NCBI RefSeq assembly: GCF_013414195.1
Contig: NZ_JAATTV010000002.1
Location: forward strand, 1 to 64,000
Direction of reading: 5' to 3'
From: Psychrobacter sp. BI730
Lineage (GTDB): Bacteria > Pseudomonadota > Gammaproteobacteria > Pseudomonadales > Moraxellaceae
Length of the DNA stretch: 64,000 nt
Part shown: one piece after another, positions 1-10,600 of the stretch
Layout: each line of letters begins with the position of its first letter
How positions within the stretch are numbered: the first letter of the stretch is position 1
Translations under genes and position numbers: made by a program
The notes under the pieces: generated by a model
What the model saw: only the letters and a program-made list of their open reading frames with translations
What the model was told of the DNA's origin: nothing
The model's database searches: none

Positions 1-288
1 AAAAACATCAATGGCGATATATTCTATGACTGGTGCAAATACACGCTCATTCCAAGCCTTAAAACTAAATGCGTGATCGTCATGGATAATGCCAGTTTTC
101 ATAAACGAGTGAAAAGTCTTCTGAATAGGCATGGTCACAGGCTTTTATTTCTACCATCCTATAGTCCTGACTTAAATCCTATTGAAAAGAAATGGGCACA
201 AGCTAAGTTTCTACGCCAAGGTTGGATGGAGAATAATCTACCTAAACTATTTCATAATATGGGTTGTACTTCTTTTATTTTGGATTGA
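1..288 (+). CDS. IS630-family transposase, C-terminal part (5' end outside window)
   Basis: The frame is open from base 1, so this is the C-terminal part of a longer protein whose start lies left of the window. It shows the end of an RNase H-like DDE transposase domain: a DNASFH stretch carrying an acidic catalytic residue, then about 30 residues later SPDLNPIE with the final catalytic Glu, the signature of IS630/Tc1-type transposases. These enzymes cut and paste their element into TA dinucleotides. The stop codon at 286-288 is followed within a few tens of bases by AT-rich DNA where the right terminal repeat should lie, but without the left end it cannot be fixed. Whether the full element is intact cannot be judged. 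The insertion lies about 260 bases upstream of pilG in the same direction. Confidence 0.85.
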   Translation, partial: KNINGDIFYDWCKYTLIPSLKTKCVIVMDNASFHKRVKSLLNRHGHRLLFLPSYSPDLNPIEKKWAQAKFLRQGWMENNLPKLFHNMGCTSFILD

Positions 289-550
289 CTATATCCAAGG
301 CACTTAAATAACGCTAGATTTTGTAAGATTAATAATAAAGTGCGTATAGTACGTTATATTGATACCGCGATTAGTCATTAGGCATCAATTGTAGAAGATT
401 CGCTGTTATCACAAATTTCAACGCAGACAATGCAAATATAGGTACTTATATCGATCTGACAATAGATGATATAAAAGTTTAAAATAGCCAAGCAAATTTT
501 GTATTGTTAGATAGCGTTACGAACAAATAGTCGTTTACAGGACAATGAGA

Positions 551-928
551 ATGGAAAATAATTTTGAAGGTTTAAAAGTAATGGTAATTGATGATTCAAA
601 AACCATTCGCCGTACTGCAGAAACTTTATTACAAAAAGCGGGCTGTGAAGTAGTGACCGCTATCGATGGTTTTGATGCGTTAGCAAAGATTGTAGATAAC
701 AATCCAGATATTATTTTTGTCGACATTATGATGCCACGTCTAGATGGATATCAGACTTGTGCGCTGATAAAAAATAACCCTGATTATGCCAATAAACCGG
801 TAATTATGTTGTCATCTAAAGATGGTCTATTTGATAAGGCACGTGGTCGTATTGTAGGTTCTGATGAGTATCTGACTAAGCCATTTAGTAAAGATGAGCT
901 TTTTGATGCTATTAATCAGTACCGTTAA
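551..928 (+). CDS. pilG: PilG, CheY-like twitching response regulator
   Basis: This is a single-domain receiver that takes phosphate from ChpA and promotes type IV pilus extension and twitching. The acidic pair is at D15-D16, the phospho-acceptor Asp at D58 in VDIMMPR, and the conserved Lys at K110 in LTKPF. The wording VMVIDDSKTIRRTAETLL matches Pseudomonas PilG closely. I chose ATG 551 rather than ATG 545: the AGGA at 539-542 is 8 bases from 551 but only 2 from 545, and Pseudomonas PilG also begins directly with ME. It is the first gene of the pil-chp cluster, 179 bases before pilH. The intervening DNA contains a stem-loop (951-973) without a T-run, so read-through into pilH is plausible. 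Confidence 0.95.
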   Translation: MENNFEGLKVMVIDDSKTIRRTAETLLQKAGCEVVTAIDGFDALAKIVDNNPDIIFVDIMMPRLDGYQTCALIKNNPDYANKPVIMLSSKDGLFDKARGRIVGSDEYLTKPFSKDELFDAINQYR

Positions 929-1107
929 TCGAATAAATATAGACTTACAGGGAGTGATTGATATTATCGCTCCAGATTATTCAATACTGAGTAATCATGA
1001 TTAAAGAATGGCTACTAGTAGATTTATAAGTGCTATTTTTAATCATTTTATCTGAACCATATATCAATATATCTTCACAGATATTTTAGAACTTAAAGGA
1101 ACCTCCT

Positions 1108-1470
1108 ATGACTACCGTTTTAGTCATTGACGACTCGCCATCAGAAATGGCGAAATTTCGCGATATGCTTGCCAAAAACAACTTCCAAGTGTTGGAAGCG
1201 ACCAATGGTGAGCAGGGTTGCCAGATGGCAGCTGAACATTTGCCAGATGTGATTTTGATGGATGTGGTCATGCCTGAAATGAATGGTTTTCAGGCCACAC
1301 GCAAGATTACCCGCGGTAAAACCACTGCTCATATCCCTGTCATCATGATTAGTACCAAAAACCAAGAAACAGATAGAGTTTGGGGCAAGCGTCAAGGCGC
1401 CAAAGAATATATGAACAAACCAGTTGATGAAAGTGGATTGGTCAATATGATTCGCAAAGTGATGGAGTAA
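1108..1470 (+). CDS. pilH: PilH, CheY-like twitching response regulator
   Basis: This is the second single-domain receiver of the Pil-Chp system; in Pseudomonas it counteracts PilG and acts as a phosphate sink favouring pilus retraction. The acidic pair is D8-D9, the phospho-acceptor D52 in MDVVMPEMNG, and the conserved Lys K104 in MNKPV. Its 120 residues are the full length of the family. An AAGGA at 1096-1100 sits 7 bases before the ATG. Its stop codon is 3 bases from the pilI start, so the two are surely co-transcribed. The gene order pilG-pilH-pilI supports the assignment over a generic CheY. Confidence 0.94.
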   Translation: MTTVLVIDDSPSEMAKFRDMLAKNNFQVLEATNGEQGCQMAAEHLPDVILMDVVMPEMNGFQATRKITRGKTTAHIPVIMISTKNQETDRVWGKRQGAKEYMNKPVDESGLVNMIRKVME

Positions 1471-1473
1471 CTT

Positions 1474-2004
1474 GTGGCTTCTAGAGGATTTATTGAGCTT
1501 CTGCGTTTAGCAGATTTGGCACGCGCGCGCAAAAGCGGTCGCCGCGGTGGCCAAGAGTTTGATTGGCAAGGTGTGGTATTTGAAATTGGTGGGCAGCGCT
1601 TAGTTGCCCCTATGGGTCAGGTATCAGAGGTATTATCTATGCCAGAATATACTAGCCTACCTCTAGTAAAGCCATGGATGCTAGGTATTGCCAACATTCG
1701 TGGGCGACTCTTACCTTTAACGGATTTGTCGCATTTTTTGCAAGTCCCTAGTCGCTTGACACAAATGAGCCAACGGAAAGTTATCGTCATTGATTATGAC
1801 AATAACTTTTCAGGACTGCTGGTGGATCAAGTGCTTGGTATCGAACAGTTCACACAAGAACAGTATCGTCCAGAAGCCATAGATCCAGAGTCGCCGTTTG
1901 CGCCTTATAACCATGGCAAGTTTTTCAAAAACGACCAAGACTGGTATGTATTTATGCCAAGTTTGCTCGCACAAGATCCTCAGTATTCAGATGCTGCAAT
2001 ATAA
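1474..2004 (+). CDS. pilI: PilI, CheW-like adaptor
   Basis: This CheW-domain adaptor should couple the receptor PilJ to the kinase ChpA at the membrane. The CheW core occupies roughly residues 35-165, with the family motif MLGIANIRGRLLPLTDL at about 65-81 and the later GLLVDQVLGI stretch. The first ~30 residues are basic (KSGRRGG). The start is GTG at 1474, preceded by GGAG at 1464-1467 inside the end of pilH; no ATG fits better. It lies 3 bases after pilH and 174 bases before pilJ. That gap holds two stem-loops (about 2054-2079 and 2129-2155) but no T-run. Confidence 0.92.
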   Translation: MASRGFIELLRLADLARARKSGRRGGQEFDWQGVVFEIGGQRLVAPMGQVSEVLSMPEYTSLPLVKPWMLGIANIRGRLLPLTDLSHFLQVPSRLTQMSQRKVIVIDYDNNFSGLLVDQVLGIEQFTQEQYRPEAIDPESPFAPYNHGKFFKNDQDWYVFMPSLLAQDPQYSDAAI

Positions 2005-2178
2005 TTGTCGATAATAGAAGACCTGTCTGTTAAGTAACGACAGAGAAATAGCGACTGACATAATAGGGTTCGATGTCAGCATTTATACAGGCTTTGCTAA
2101 TCATTGTTTAGATAACAATACGATTGTCAAAGTCAGCCACAATTAGACTTTGATGACTGTTTGAAAGGAAGACGCAAG

Positions 2179-3594
2179 ATGAGTGATGTGATAAAAAAAC
2201 CTGTAGCTGGTATGGCCAAAACATCAGCAGATGGCAAAGACGCTGATAGTACTTGGAAGCTATTGTTAGGATTTTTTGTTCTATTAAGTTTGGCTTGTCT
2301 GATTTGGTTGGTTAACTCGCTATCATCGGTAAGTCAGTATTTCGATAGTTTCAATCAATCCGTTATCTTACCAGCGGCTGTATTTGCAATCGGCGCATTA
2401 GGGATTCTGTTTGCTTTGTACCAGCTACTGAAAAATCGTGGTGGGTCAGAGCGATCGCTTATTGAAAAAGAAACCTTGCGTCGTCGTCAAGAAGCAGAAG
2501 CTGAGTCTGAGCGAGCACGTCAAATTCAAGAAGAAAACGAACGTAACCAGATCGCTATTTTACGTCTACTTGATGAGTTGGGTGATTTGGCAGAAGGTGA
2601 TTTGACAGTCAATGCGACTGTATCAGAAGACTTTACAGGGGCGATTGCTGATTCAGTCAACTTTGCAATTGACCAATTACGACAGTTGGTACTGGTTATT
2701 AACAGCACTGCTGACCGAGTATCGCAATCTTCAGATCAAACGCAGATGAATGCTGTTGAACTGGCCGAAGCTTCTGAACACCAAGCACAAGAGATTGCTG
2801 GTGTATCAGCCGCTATTAATGAGATGACTGTCTCGATTGATCAAGTTTCAAACAATGCTGCGGAATCTGCAACGGTTGCCCAGCGTTCAGTTGCTATTTC
2901 TCATAACGGAGCAGAAGTTGTACAACGCTCTATTGAGGGTATGAACGTTATTCGTGACCAGATTCAAGAAACATCAAAACGTATTAAGCGCCTTGGTGAG
3001 TCTTCGCAAGAGATTGGTGATATCGTTGGACTAATTAACGATATTGCTGACCAGACCAACGTTTTGGCATTGAACGCCGCTATTCAGGCATCGATGGCAG
3101 GGGAAGCGGGCCGAGGCTTCGCAGTTGTTGCTGATGAGGTACAGCGTCTGGCTGAGCGTTCAGCGAACGCTACTAAGCAGATTGAAACATTGGTAAAAAC
3201 CATTCAGGCCGATACCAACGAAGCAGTTATGTCGATGGAATCAACAACTTCTGAAGTTGTACGCGGCGCACGCTTAGCAAAAGATGCGGGTGAAGCACTA
3301 GAAGAAGTACAGAGCGTTTCTAATACTTTGGCTGACTTGATTCAAAACATCTCAAACGCTGCATTACAACAGGCTGAGTCTGCGGGTCATATTTCTCACA
3401 CCATGAACATCATTCAAGATATTACTTCACAGACTTCTTCTGGAACGATGGCAACAGCCCGTTCTATTGGTGAACTAAGTGAAATGGCAGCAGCACTACA
3501 GGAATCGGTAACAGGCTTCAAAGTATCGAACGACGACGAGCTAGTAGATTATGAAGTGTTGGATACGGAAGGCGCATTGAAAGAAAGCGTTTAG
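2179..3594 (+). CDS. pilJ: PilJ-type methyl-accepting chemoreceptor lacking a large periplasmic domain
   Basis: This is the receptor of the Pil-Chp system, controlling ChpA through PilI. Residues 28-47 and 63-84 are membrane segments, joined by a loop of only about 15 residues. A charged coiled coil and HAMP-like stretch follow (about 88-160), then the MCP signalling domain, whose hairpin tip near 290-330 ([19 protein letters not shown]) is almost word for word that of Pseudomonas PilJ. Pseudomonas PilJ has close to 680 residues with a periplasmic domain of roughly 270; this protein has 471 and simply lacks it. ATG 2179 was chosen over TTG 2161 because AAGGAAG at 2164-2170 is 8 bases before it. 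The pilI-pilJ-pilK context is firm. Confidence 0.93.
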   Translation: MSDVIKKPVAGMAKTSADGKDADSTWKLLLGFFVLLSLACLIWLVNSLSSVSQYFDSFNQSVILPAAVFAIGALGILFALYQLLKNRGGSERSLIEKETLRRRQEAEAESERARQIQEENERNQIAILRLLDELGDLAEGDLTVNATVSEDFTGAIADSVNFAIDQLRQLVLVINSTADRVSQSSDQTQMNAVELAEASEHQAQEIAGVSAAINEMTVSIDQVSNNAAESATVAQRSVAISHNGAEVVQRSIEGMNVIRDQIQETSKRIKRLGESSQEIGDIVGLINDIADQTNVLALNAAIQASMAGEAGRGFAVVADEVQRLAERSANATKQIETLVKTIQADTNEAVMSMESTTSEVVRGARLAKDAGEALEEVQSVSNTLADLIQNISNAALQQAESAGHISHTMNIIQDITSQTSSGTMATARSIGELSEMAAALQESVTGFKVSNDDELVDYEVLDTEGALKESV

Positions 3595-3778
3595 TGATTA
3601 GTTATTCTTTTAGAGCAAGATCGACAGCATTTGATTTTTCTGCATATTGAACAAAGTTGCTGCTGTAAGAGTGATAAAAAGAAGCCGTAATTATAGTAGG
3701 TGATTTGTCTAGCTTAAATAACGTTAATTAGCTAAATCATCTGCTTATACAGTTGATCTGACATTAGGTAATACTTTG

Positions 3779-4636
3779 ATGAAAGTCGACAGTTTGGATG
3801 TGCAACGATGGCAGAAGTACATAGAGCAAGAGACTGGATTTGTGCTGCCAGACATACAGCTACAGTGGTTGGCCAATGCAATTGACTGTACGGCTATGTC
3901 GAATGGATTGAGCGTTCAACAATTATGGTATCAATTATCGAGAAACAATGAGTTGCGTCAGCAGTTGCTAGATAAAGTGCTCATTCATGAGAGTCGCTTC
4001 TTTCGATATAGACCCTCTATCGACTTTGTTACAGAGTATGCATTGCAGCATCATAAAGCTGACAACATTGATAGTTTATTTCGTATTTGGAGTGTTGGTT
4101 GCGCAAGTGGACAAGAAGCTTGGTCACTGGCCATGAGCTTGGCCGCACAGCGATGTCAAGGCTATAAAATATTAGGGACAGACATCAGCGAAGAGGCTAT
4201 TAAAAGCGCACGGTTGGGGCAATACGATAACAGGCAGCAAACTCTAATCCCGCAACCGTGTCAGCCGTTTGTTCAGCCGCTACCTTCTAAGAGTACATCA
4301 AACAGATTGAAGCCTAGCACATCAGAAGCGGCTAATATTATGCAGGAGAATTGGCAGGTAGCGCCTGTATTACAGCCACATGTCAATTTTTCTGTACACA
4401 ATATTATTGAACAAAAACCACCCACTACGCATCTTCAGCACGTGATTATTTGCCAAAACATGCTGCTATATTTTCGTAAATTTGATCAGCGTGATATTTT
4501 GGCACGGTTATCAGAGCAGTGCGCGTTAGAGGGATATATTATATTGGCTCCAGGTGAGGCGTTGTTCTGGCGTCCTTCAAATATGCGCCGCATTGCGCAC
4601 CCACAGGTTAATGTGTGGCAAAAAATTAGTGCCTAA
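3779..4636 (+). CDS. pilK: PilK, CheR-type chemoreceptor methyltransferase
   Basis: The predicted role is S-adenosylmethionine-dependent methylation of glutamates on PilJ, tuning the twitching pathway. The CheR family's conserved stretch near the N-terminus appears as HESRFFRY, the AdoMet-binding loop as WSVGCASGQEAWS, the acidic strand as ILGTDIS, and the late motif as IICQNMLLYFR. The 285 residues fit the family, with a low-conservation insert near 160-205 rich in Ser, Thr and Pro. ATG 3779 is used; TTG 3776 directly precedes it and the ribosome binding site is weak. It lies 184 bases after pilJ and 30 before chpA, the same order as in Pseudomonas. Confidence 0.9.
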   Translation: MKVDSLDVQRWQKYIEQETGFVLPDIQLQWLANAIDCTAMSNGLSVQQLWYQLSRNNELRQQLLDKVLIHESRFFRYRPSIDFVTEYALQHHKADNIDSLFRIWSVGCASGQEAWSLAMSLAAQRCQGYKILGTDISEEAIKSARLGQYDNRQQTLIPQPCQPFVQPLPSKSTSNRLKPSTSEAANIMQENWQVAPVLQPHVNFSVHNIIEQKPPTTHLQHVIICQNMLLYFRKFDQRDILARLSEQCALEGYIILAPGEALFWRPSNMRRIAHPQVNVWQKISA

Positions 4637-4666
4637 ATTAGTGCATAGACGAGTTAGGATAAACCT

Positions 4667-7600
4667 ATGAAAAACCAGCCCAATGACATAGTGACGTTTC
4701 AGTGGTTGCTACCATTATTCAATCAGCAGTTAGCACAGATATCTGACGGTTGGCAATTAGGTGAATCTAGCATCGACCATGAGCAACTGACATCAAGTTA
4801 TCATCAGGTTAGTGGTGCGCTCATCATACTTAAACTACCTTTACTAGCAAATGTTGCTGGCAAGTTGAGTCAACTCGCAGGATTACAAAGTTGTGACGAT
4901 TTTTCTATTAAAGATCGCCGTATAGGTCAGTTCTCTCATCGATTATTACAACGAGAGATTAATCAGTATGCGCGTACAGGAATCTATCATAGAGGTCTAA
5001 TAAGTAGAGCAATTGATGAGCTGACCCAAGCTTTGTCTCAACGAGATATAGAAACTGATATTCTTGTAAACATTAGTGATATTCAGCATGAATACACGAA
5101 TGATCATGCGAATAACGAAAATATTATCAATAGTATTGAAGTGGCCGTACCAACAGAACAAGCTACTGCTAGCTTGACAAGTGAACAGTGTCAGCAGTTG
5201 CTACTCGTATGGCGTCAACAAGTACAGGCATTACTAATCACTAATACAAATCAGTCGTCAGCACTCAGTACCTTAGAAAAAGCTAGCCAGTATCTCAGGC
5301 AGACAACACAAGATAGTGGTTTACAAAGACTATGGTGTTTGACTGAACTGCTGCTAAGCGATCTGGCCCAAAACGAGACGCCACTTCCGGAGCGTTATGC
5401 AGCATTATTAGGTCAGCTTGATCAAGTTATAGAATCTTGTGCTCAGTCAAATGAAGTACCTTCAACTATAGTTGTAAGATTGACCACGGCAATCTATGTC
5501 GAATTGAGTTATCTAGCGCACAGTAGCAAACGTACTCAGTCTATTTTGGATAAAGTATCTCAAAGTACCACGACAGCGTCTCGTTTTTTACCGCAATTAT
5601 TAACTCAGATTGATGCGCTTATTTTCAAACTGGATGAGCCAGATAGCTTGGTAGCTCCTTTACAACATATCAGAGAGCAGCTCAAAAACCGAGGCTGGAC
5701 TTACTACGTGTCTCAGGTGGAATCAATCCTTGCAGATTTAAAACAGTCTCTCGTATCAGAAACAAGTTTTGCGCAAGAGCAGTGGCAAATTGAACGCAAG
5801 CTGCAAGAGTTATACAACGCTATTTATAGTACTGAGCAAACCATTTCTCTTAAGATTGGTGAGGCAACCTCTTTCGCTACTGTGCCTGAAGTGATAAATA
5901 GTAACGAGACAGAATTAAAAGGTAAACATGACTCTATTCCTACCGATGATGGCCTACGTGAGCTTCGAATTGCAGTAGAAGAGATAAAGCAAAACTTCAA
6001 CGACTATATACAACATCAAGATATTAGGTTATTACCAGCGTCTACTGAGTTTACCAGTATTGGTCAAGCTTTTGACGATATGGAGTTGCCAGAAATTCGT
6101 CATACTATGGATGATATCGGTAGTCTATTTGCACAGTTAACTACTCGTAATATTACTACCCCGAGCTGGAATTTGGTGCAGGCGTTGGCTGAGAGCTTAA
6201 CGTCTATTGAGCTATTACTTGACTATCTTGCGCAGCAGGTTTTCGATCAGCAGTTGCTTAATTTAGCAAATGAACATACGGCCAGAGCAACACAGCTTCT
6301 TGATACTGATATCAATTCACCAGCAACGCTTAACAAGACTGTACTCACTCAAGAGTCAGCTGCGACGAATGTTGTACGTTACGATGATAGTGGTGAGATC
6401 AGCCCTGTTATCAATATAGACGATGCAAATGTAGTTGAAGAAGATAGTGTGAGTCTGTCCAATAATACTGAAAGTGATGCACTAAAGCAGGCTCGTAAGC
6501 ATGTGAAGCCTGATAACTTTGAAACAGATGAAGATGTCCACGATATCTTTATTGAAGAAGTGACTGAAATCATCACTGATCTTGAAGATTTTCTTCCTAT
6601 CTGGGCGCAAGACTCACAAGATCTAACACCATTGACTGAAGTGCGTAGAGGTTTTCACACTCTAAAAGGCTCAGGTCGTATGGTTGGTGCCTTTAGTATC
6701 AGTGAGATAGCATGGTCAATCGAAAACCTACTCAATCGTTTATTAGATAAAACATTGCCAGTAACAGATGATGTTGTGAATCTAGTGGTTGATACCACAA
6801 AAATTCTACCAGCATTGGTAGCAGATTTTTCAGCCCAGCGACCACCAAGCTTTGACCCTGCGATTACTATTTTACAAAGTAGTAATCTTATGAGTCAGCA
6901 GCCGGTCAACACTGGACTGACGACAGCTGAACTTGCTCCTAAAGAGGTTATGTCAGATGATGCAGAATTAGAAAAATCGCTACTAGAAATCGATGATGCT
7001 GATAACGATTCTAATAACGATAGTACCGAGTTGGTTACTGACTCGAATAACAAGGAAGCAAATACCAACGAATATCTATCTACATTGGATATTCCAGAGA
7101 ATCTTGCACCTTTTATTAAAGAGACTAATAAACTACCAGCTGATGCCGACGGTGCAGATCCTGATATCAAAGAGATATTTATAGAAGAGGCCAATGAAGT
7201 ATTGGCAGAAATTGTGCCGTTGTACGAAAGCTGGCAGGAAAATTCGACCGATCTAGAGGGATTAAAGGATATTCGCCGTGGTTTCCATACCTTGAAAGGT
7301 TCGGGCCGCATGGTAGGCGCTAACTATACAGCGGAACTGGCATGGTCTATAGAAAACATGCTTAACCGTGTTTTAGATAACAGTGTCGCTATCTCAGCTG
7401 ATATACGTCAGTTGATTACAGATGTACTGGCAGCTTACCCCAAGATGCTTGTAGCATTTGAACAGGGTACTCAAGACTATCCAGCTGTTGTCCCAGTATG
7501 GATTGCATGTGCTGATGCGTATAGCAAACAGCAGGGTAATGGATTTAGCTATGCTGCGTTGTTTGCACAATCAGTAGATAGCTCTATAGATGAGATGGAA

Positions 7601-10600
7601 GAAAAGACGCCATTGTCTGATACGGCTGAGACTGGCTATGTTTATGATGACAACAGTAGTGAAGCAATAGACTCTACCTTGCAGACCTTTCATTCGGTCA
7701 ATGAAAAAATGGCTGAGGCAGCGGTTGTCCTTACCCCTCAAACTGAGGAAGAAAAAGCATTTTGTAAGATATTTATTGATGAAGCAGAAGAGCTGCTTGA
7801 TTGTATCGAACAGTTTGTCAAAGACAATAGAGAACAGCATCATATAGAAATCACAGATGAAATCGTACGCGCATTTCATACTTTGCGCGGCGCTTCGGGT
7901 TCTAGTGCTTTGGCCGCTATCAGCGAAGTCAGTGCGACCATCGAGCATAGCTTGGAGTCATTACAACAACAAGATATAGGTATGAATGCTCAGCACTTAG
8001 CAGCATTAGCCCAGTCAGCCACATTAATAGATGGTTATCTGAATAATTATAAGCAAAATGTAGAGCAGAATGATGCATCAACAGAGGATGATGGGTCGCA
8101 GAGTCAGCATGATATAGCGTCATTGCAAGCCATGCTTGGTGAGCAATACGTGGCTAATGACACTACTGTCATGACCAATAATAAACCGACGATAGAAGAG
8201 TTATTAGACAGTAATATTGATACGTTGCTCGATGCTGAGTGGGAATTAGATGATGCGTTGAATCATACTGAGATAGAGCATATTCAAGGTTATATAGAGC
8301 AGCAAGTTTCACAAATAGCTTCTCTTATGGAAAAAGCGCAAGCATTTCCAAAATTTGTCACAATTTTAGATGAGCTGGGTAATGCGTATCGTTATTTAAG
8401 TAATCATATCGATATAGCTAAAAATCAAGACATTCAAGCGATATTGCATGCAGGTCATGCTCAGCTGATAGGCTTGTTTGATGCCTTAGCTGGAAGTACC
8501 TCCTTAAAAATAGATAAACAAGTCATTGATGAGCTACGAAGTATTTATCAAAAAAGTAATGACAATGAGGACCTCGGTTTCATCGTTAGAGCCGTTCCAG
8601 TAGCTGACCTACAATTTGAAACTATTGATACTGATGCCGAGCTGTTAGAAATATTTTTAGAAGAAGCACAAGAGCTTGATACTGCACTAGATGAAAGCTT
8701 CAATAAGTGGCGTGCCGATATCACCAATATCAATGCGCTGAAAGTTCTACAGCGTCATTTGCACACGATTAAAGGTGGTGCACGGATGGCCGGTATCCGT
8801 AGTATTGGCGATTTGACCCATGAAGCAGAAAGTGTCTATGAGTCGTTTGTAGAGAACCGAAGAGCGCCAACCGCGCAGTGGCTTGAAATCATGCAAATGG
8901 TGCAAGACACCATGTCACTACAAGTGATGCATATTGTGAGTCATAAGAAATCTTTCTTTACTCCAGAGCTGATTGAGCAGTTGCGCCAGCTTGAAAAAGC
9001 AAAAACGTTACCAGAGGTAATCGATCTAGTCATACCAGTGCCAAAAAATCATTTTGAACCTACAGAGCGTAGCATTGCTGCCAATGTTGTTGACAGTGAT
9101 AATGAGGTATTGAGTACACTAAGTCTGGATAGCATGATTAAACAATCATGGGCTAACGGACTTCCTGATCCTGATATATTAGCGGTATTTTTAGAAGAGG
9201 CAGAAGAGCTTACCAATCGTAATAAGTATCTACACTTGTTCTTAAAAGACACGAGTAATACCACAGCGTTGCAAGCGCTCCAACGTGATTTGCATACCAT
9301 AAAGGGTGGCGCACGAATGGTCACTGCCTCTGGTATTGCTGACTTGGCTCACGAGATGGAGTCGGTTTATACAGACTTTGTCAGTAATCGACGTCCAGCC
9401 ACCAAAAAAGTATTAGAGTTGCTGGTTGCAAGTCATGACTGGCTAGCTGATGCAGTATTTATTCTTCAACAACATGTTAATCCACCGACGCCTACGCTAT
9501 TAATTGAAGCGTTGGAGCAATTTGGTAGAAACCCTGATAGCCTAAAAACGATACCTAAAGAGTCTCTACAAGCCCAGCGTGAAGCAATCTTGATTGCCAA
9601 AGAAAACCAAGATTCACAGTATCTTGCAAAAGATATCAGTGAAATGCCGTCTATGCTTAGAGATACTCACGAGGAAGATCAGAGCACTAGTAGCAATGAG
9701 ATGATTCGTATCTCGGGTGGTTTGATTGAGCACATGATTAATCTATCTGGTGAGTCAGCGATTAACCGTGCTCGTATCGATATGGGTATCAGTAGTTTAA
9801 CAAACAGTATCGAAGAGATGGGTACGACAGTACAACGCCTGGCAGATCAGCTACGTCGTATGGAGATCGAGCTAGAAGCACAGATTTTGTCTCAGATAGA
9901 TGAGGAACTCATCGATAATGAAGACTTTGACCCTCTAGAGATGGATCAATACTCATCTTTGAATCAGCTATCTAAATCTTTAACAGAGTCGGCCTCAGAT
10001 TTGGTTGATATTAATCATACATTATTAGAAAAGACACGTGATAGCGAAAGCCTGCTGCTACAGTTATCTCGTACCCAGACGGAACTGCAAGACGGTTTGA
10101 TGAATTCACGTATGGTGCCATTTACGCGCTTGACACCACGTCTTGAACGTATCGTACGTCAAACAGCTAACGAGCTTAATAAGTCTGTTGAACTGACCAT
10201 TGTTAATGCTGATGACGAGATGGATAGAACCATCCTAGAGCGCATTACGTCACCGCTTGAGCATATGTTACGTAATGCTGTCGACCATGGTATTGAAACC
10301 ACGTCAACCCGTCTGAAGTCAGGCAAAGAGCGTAGCGGTCGTATCACCCTTGAGGTCCGTCGTGAAGGTAGTGAAATCGTCATTCAATTAACAGATGATG
10401 GGCGAGGTATTGATGTTGAAGCAGTACGTAGTAAAGCCATCTCTCAGGGTCTAATTGATGCAGATGATAATAGTCTGTCAGACCTTGATATTATGCAATA
10501 TATTTTCAACGCTGGATTAAGTACTAGTCAGCAAGTGACTCAGATTTCTGGACGCGGCGTTGGTATGGACGTTGTTATTAGTGAAATTCGTCAACTAGGT

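Noticed and set aside
6895..7311. Minus-strand ORF of 138 codons inside chpA
   Set aside because: It is antisense to an Hpt region of chpA, Ser-rich from reversed Asp/Glu codons, with no family resemblance.
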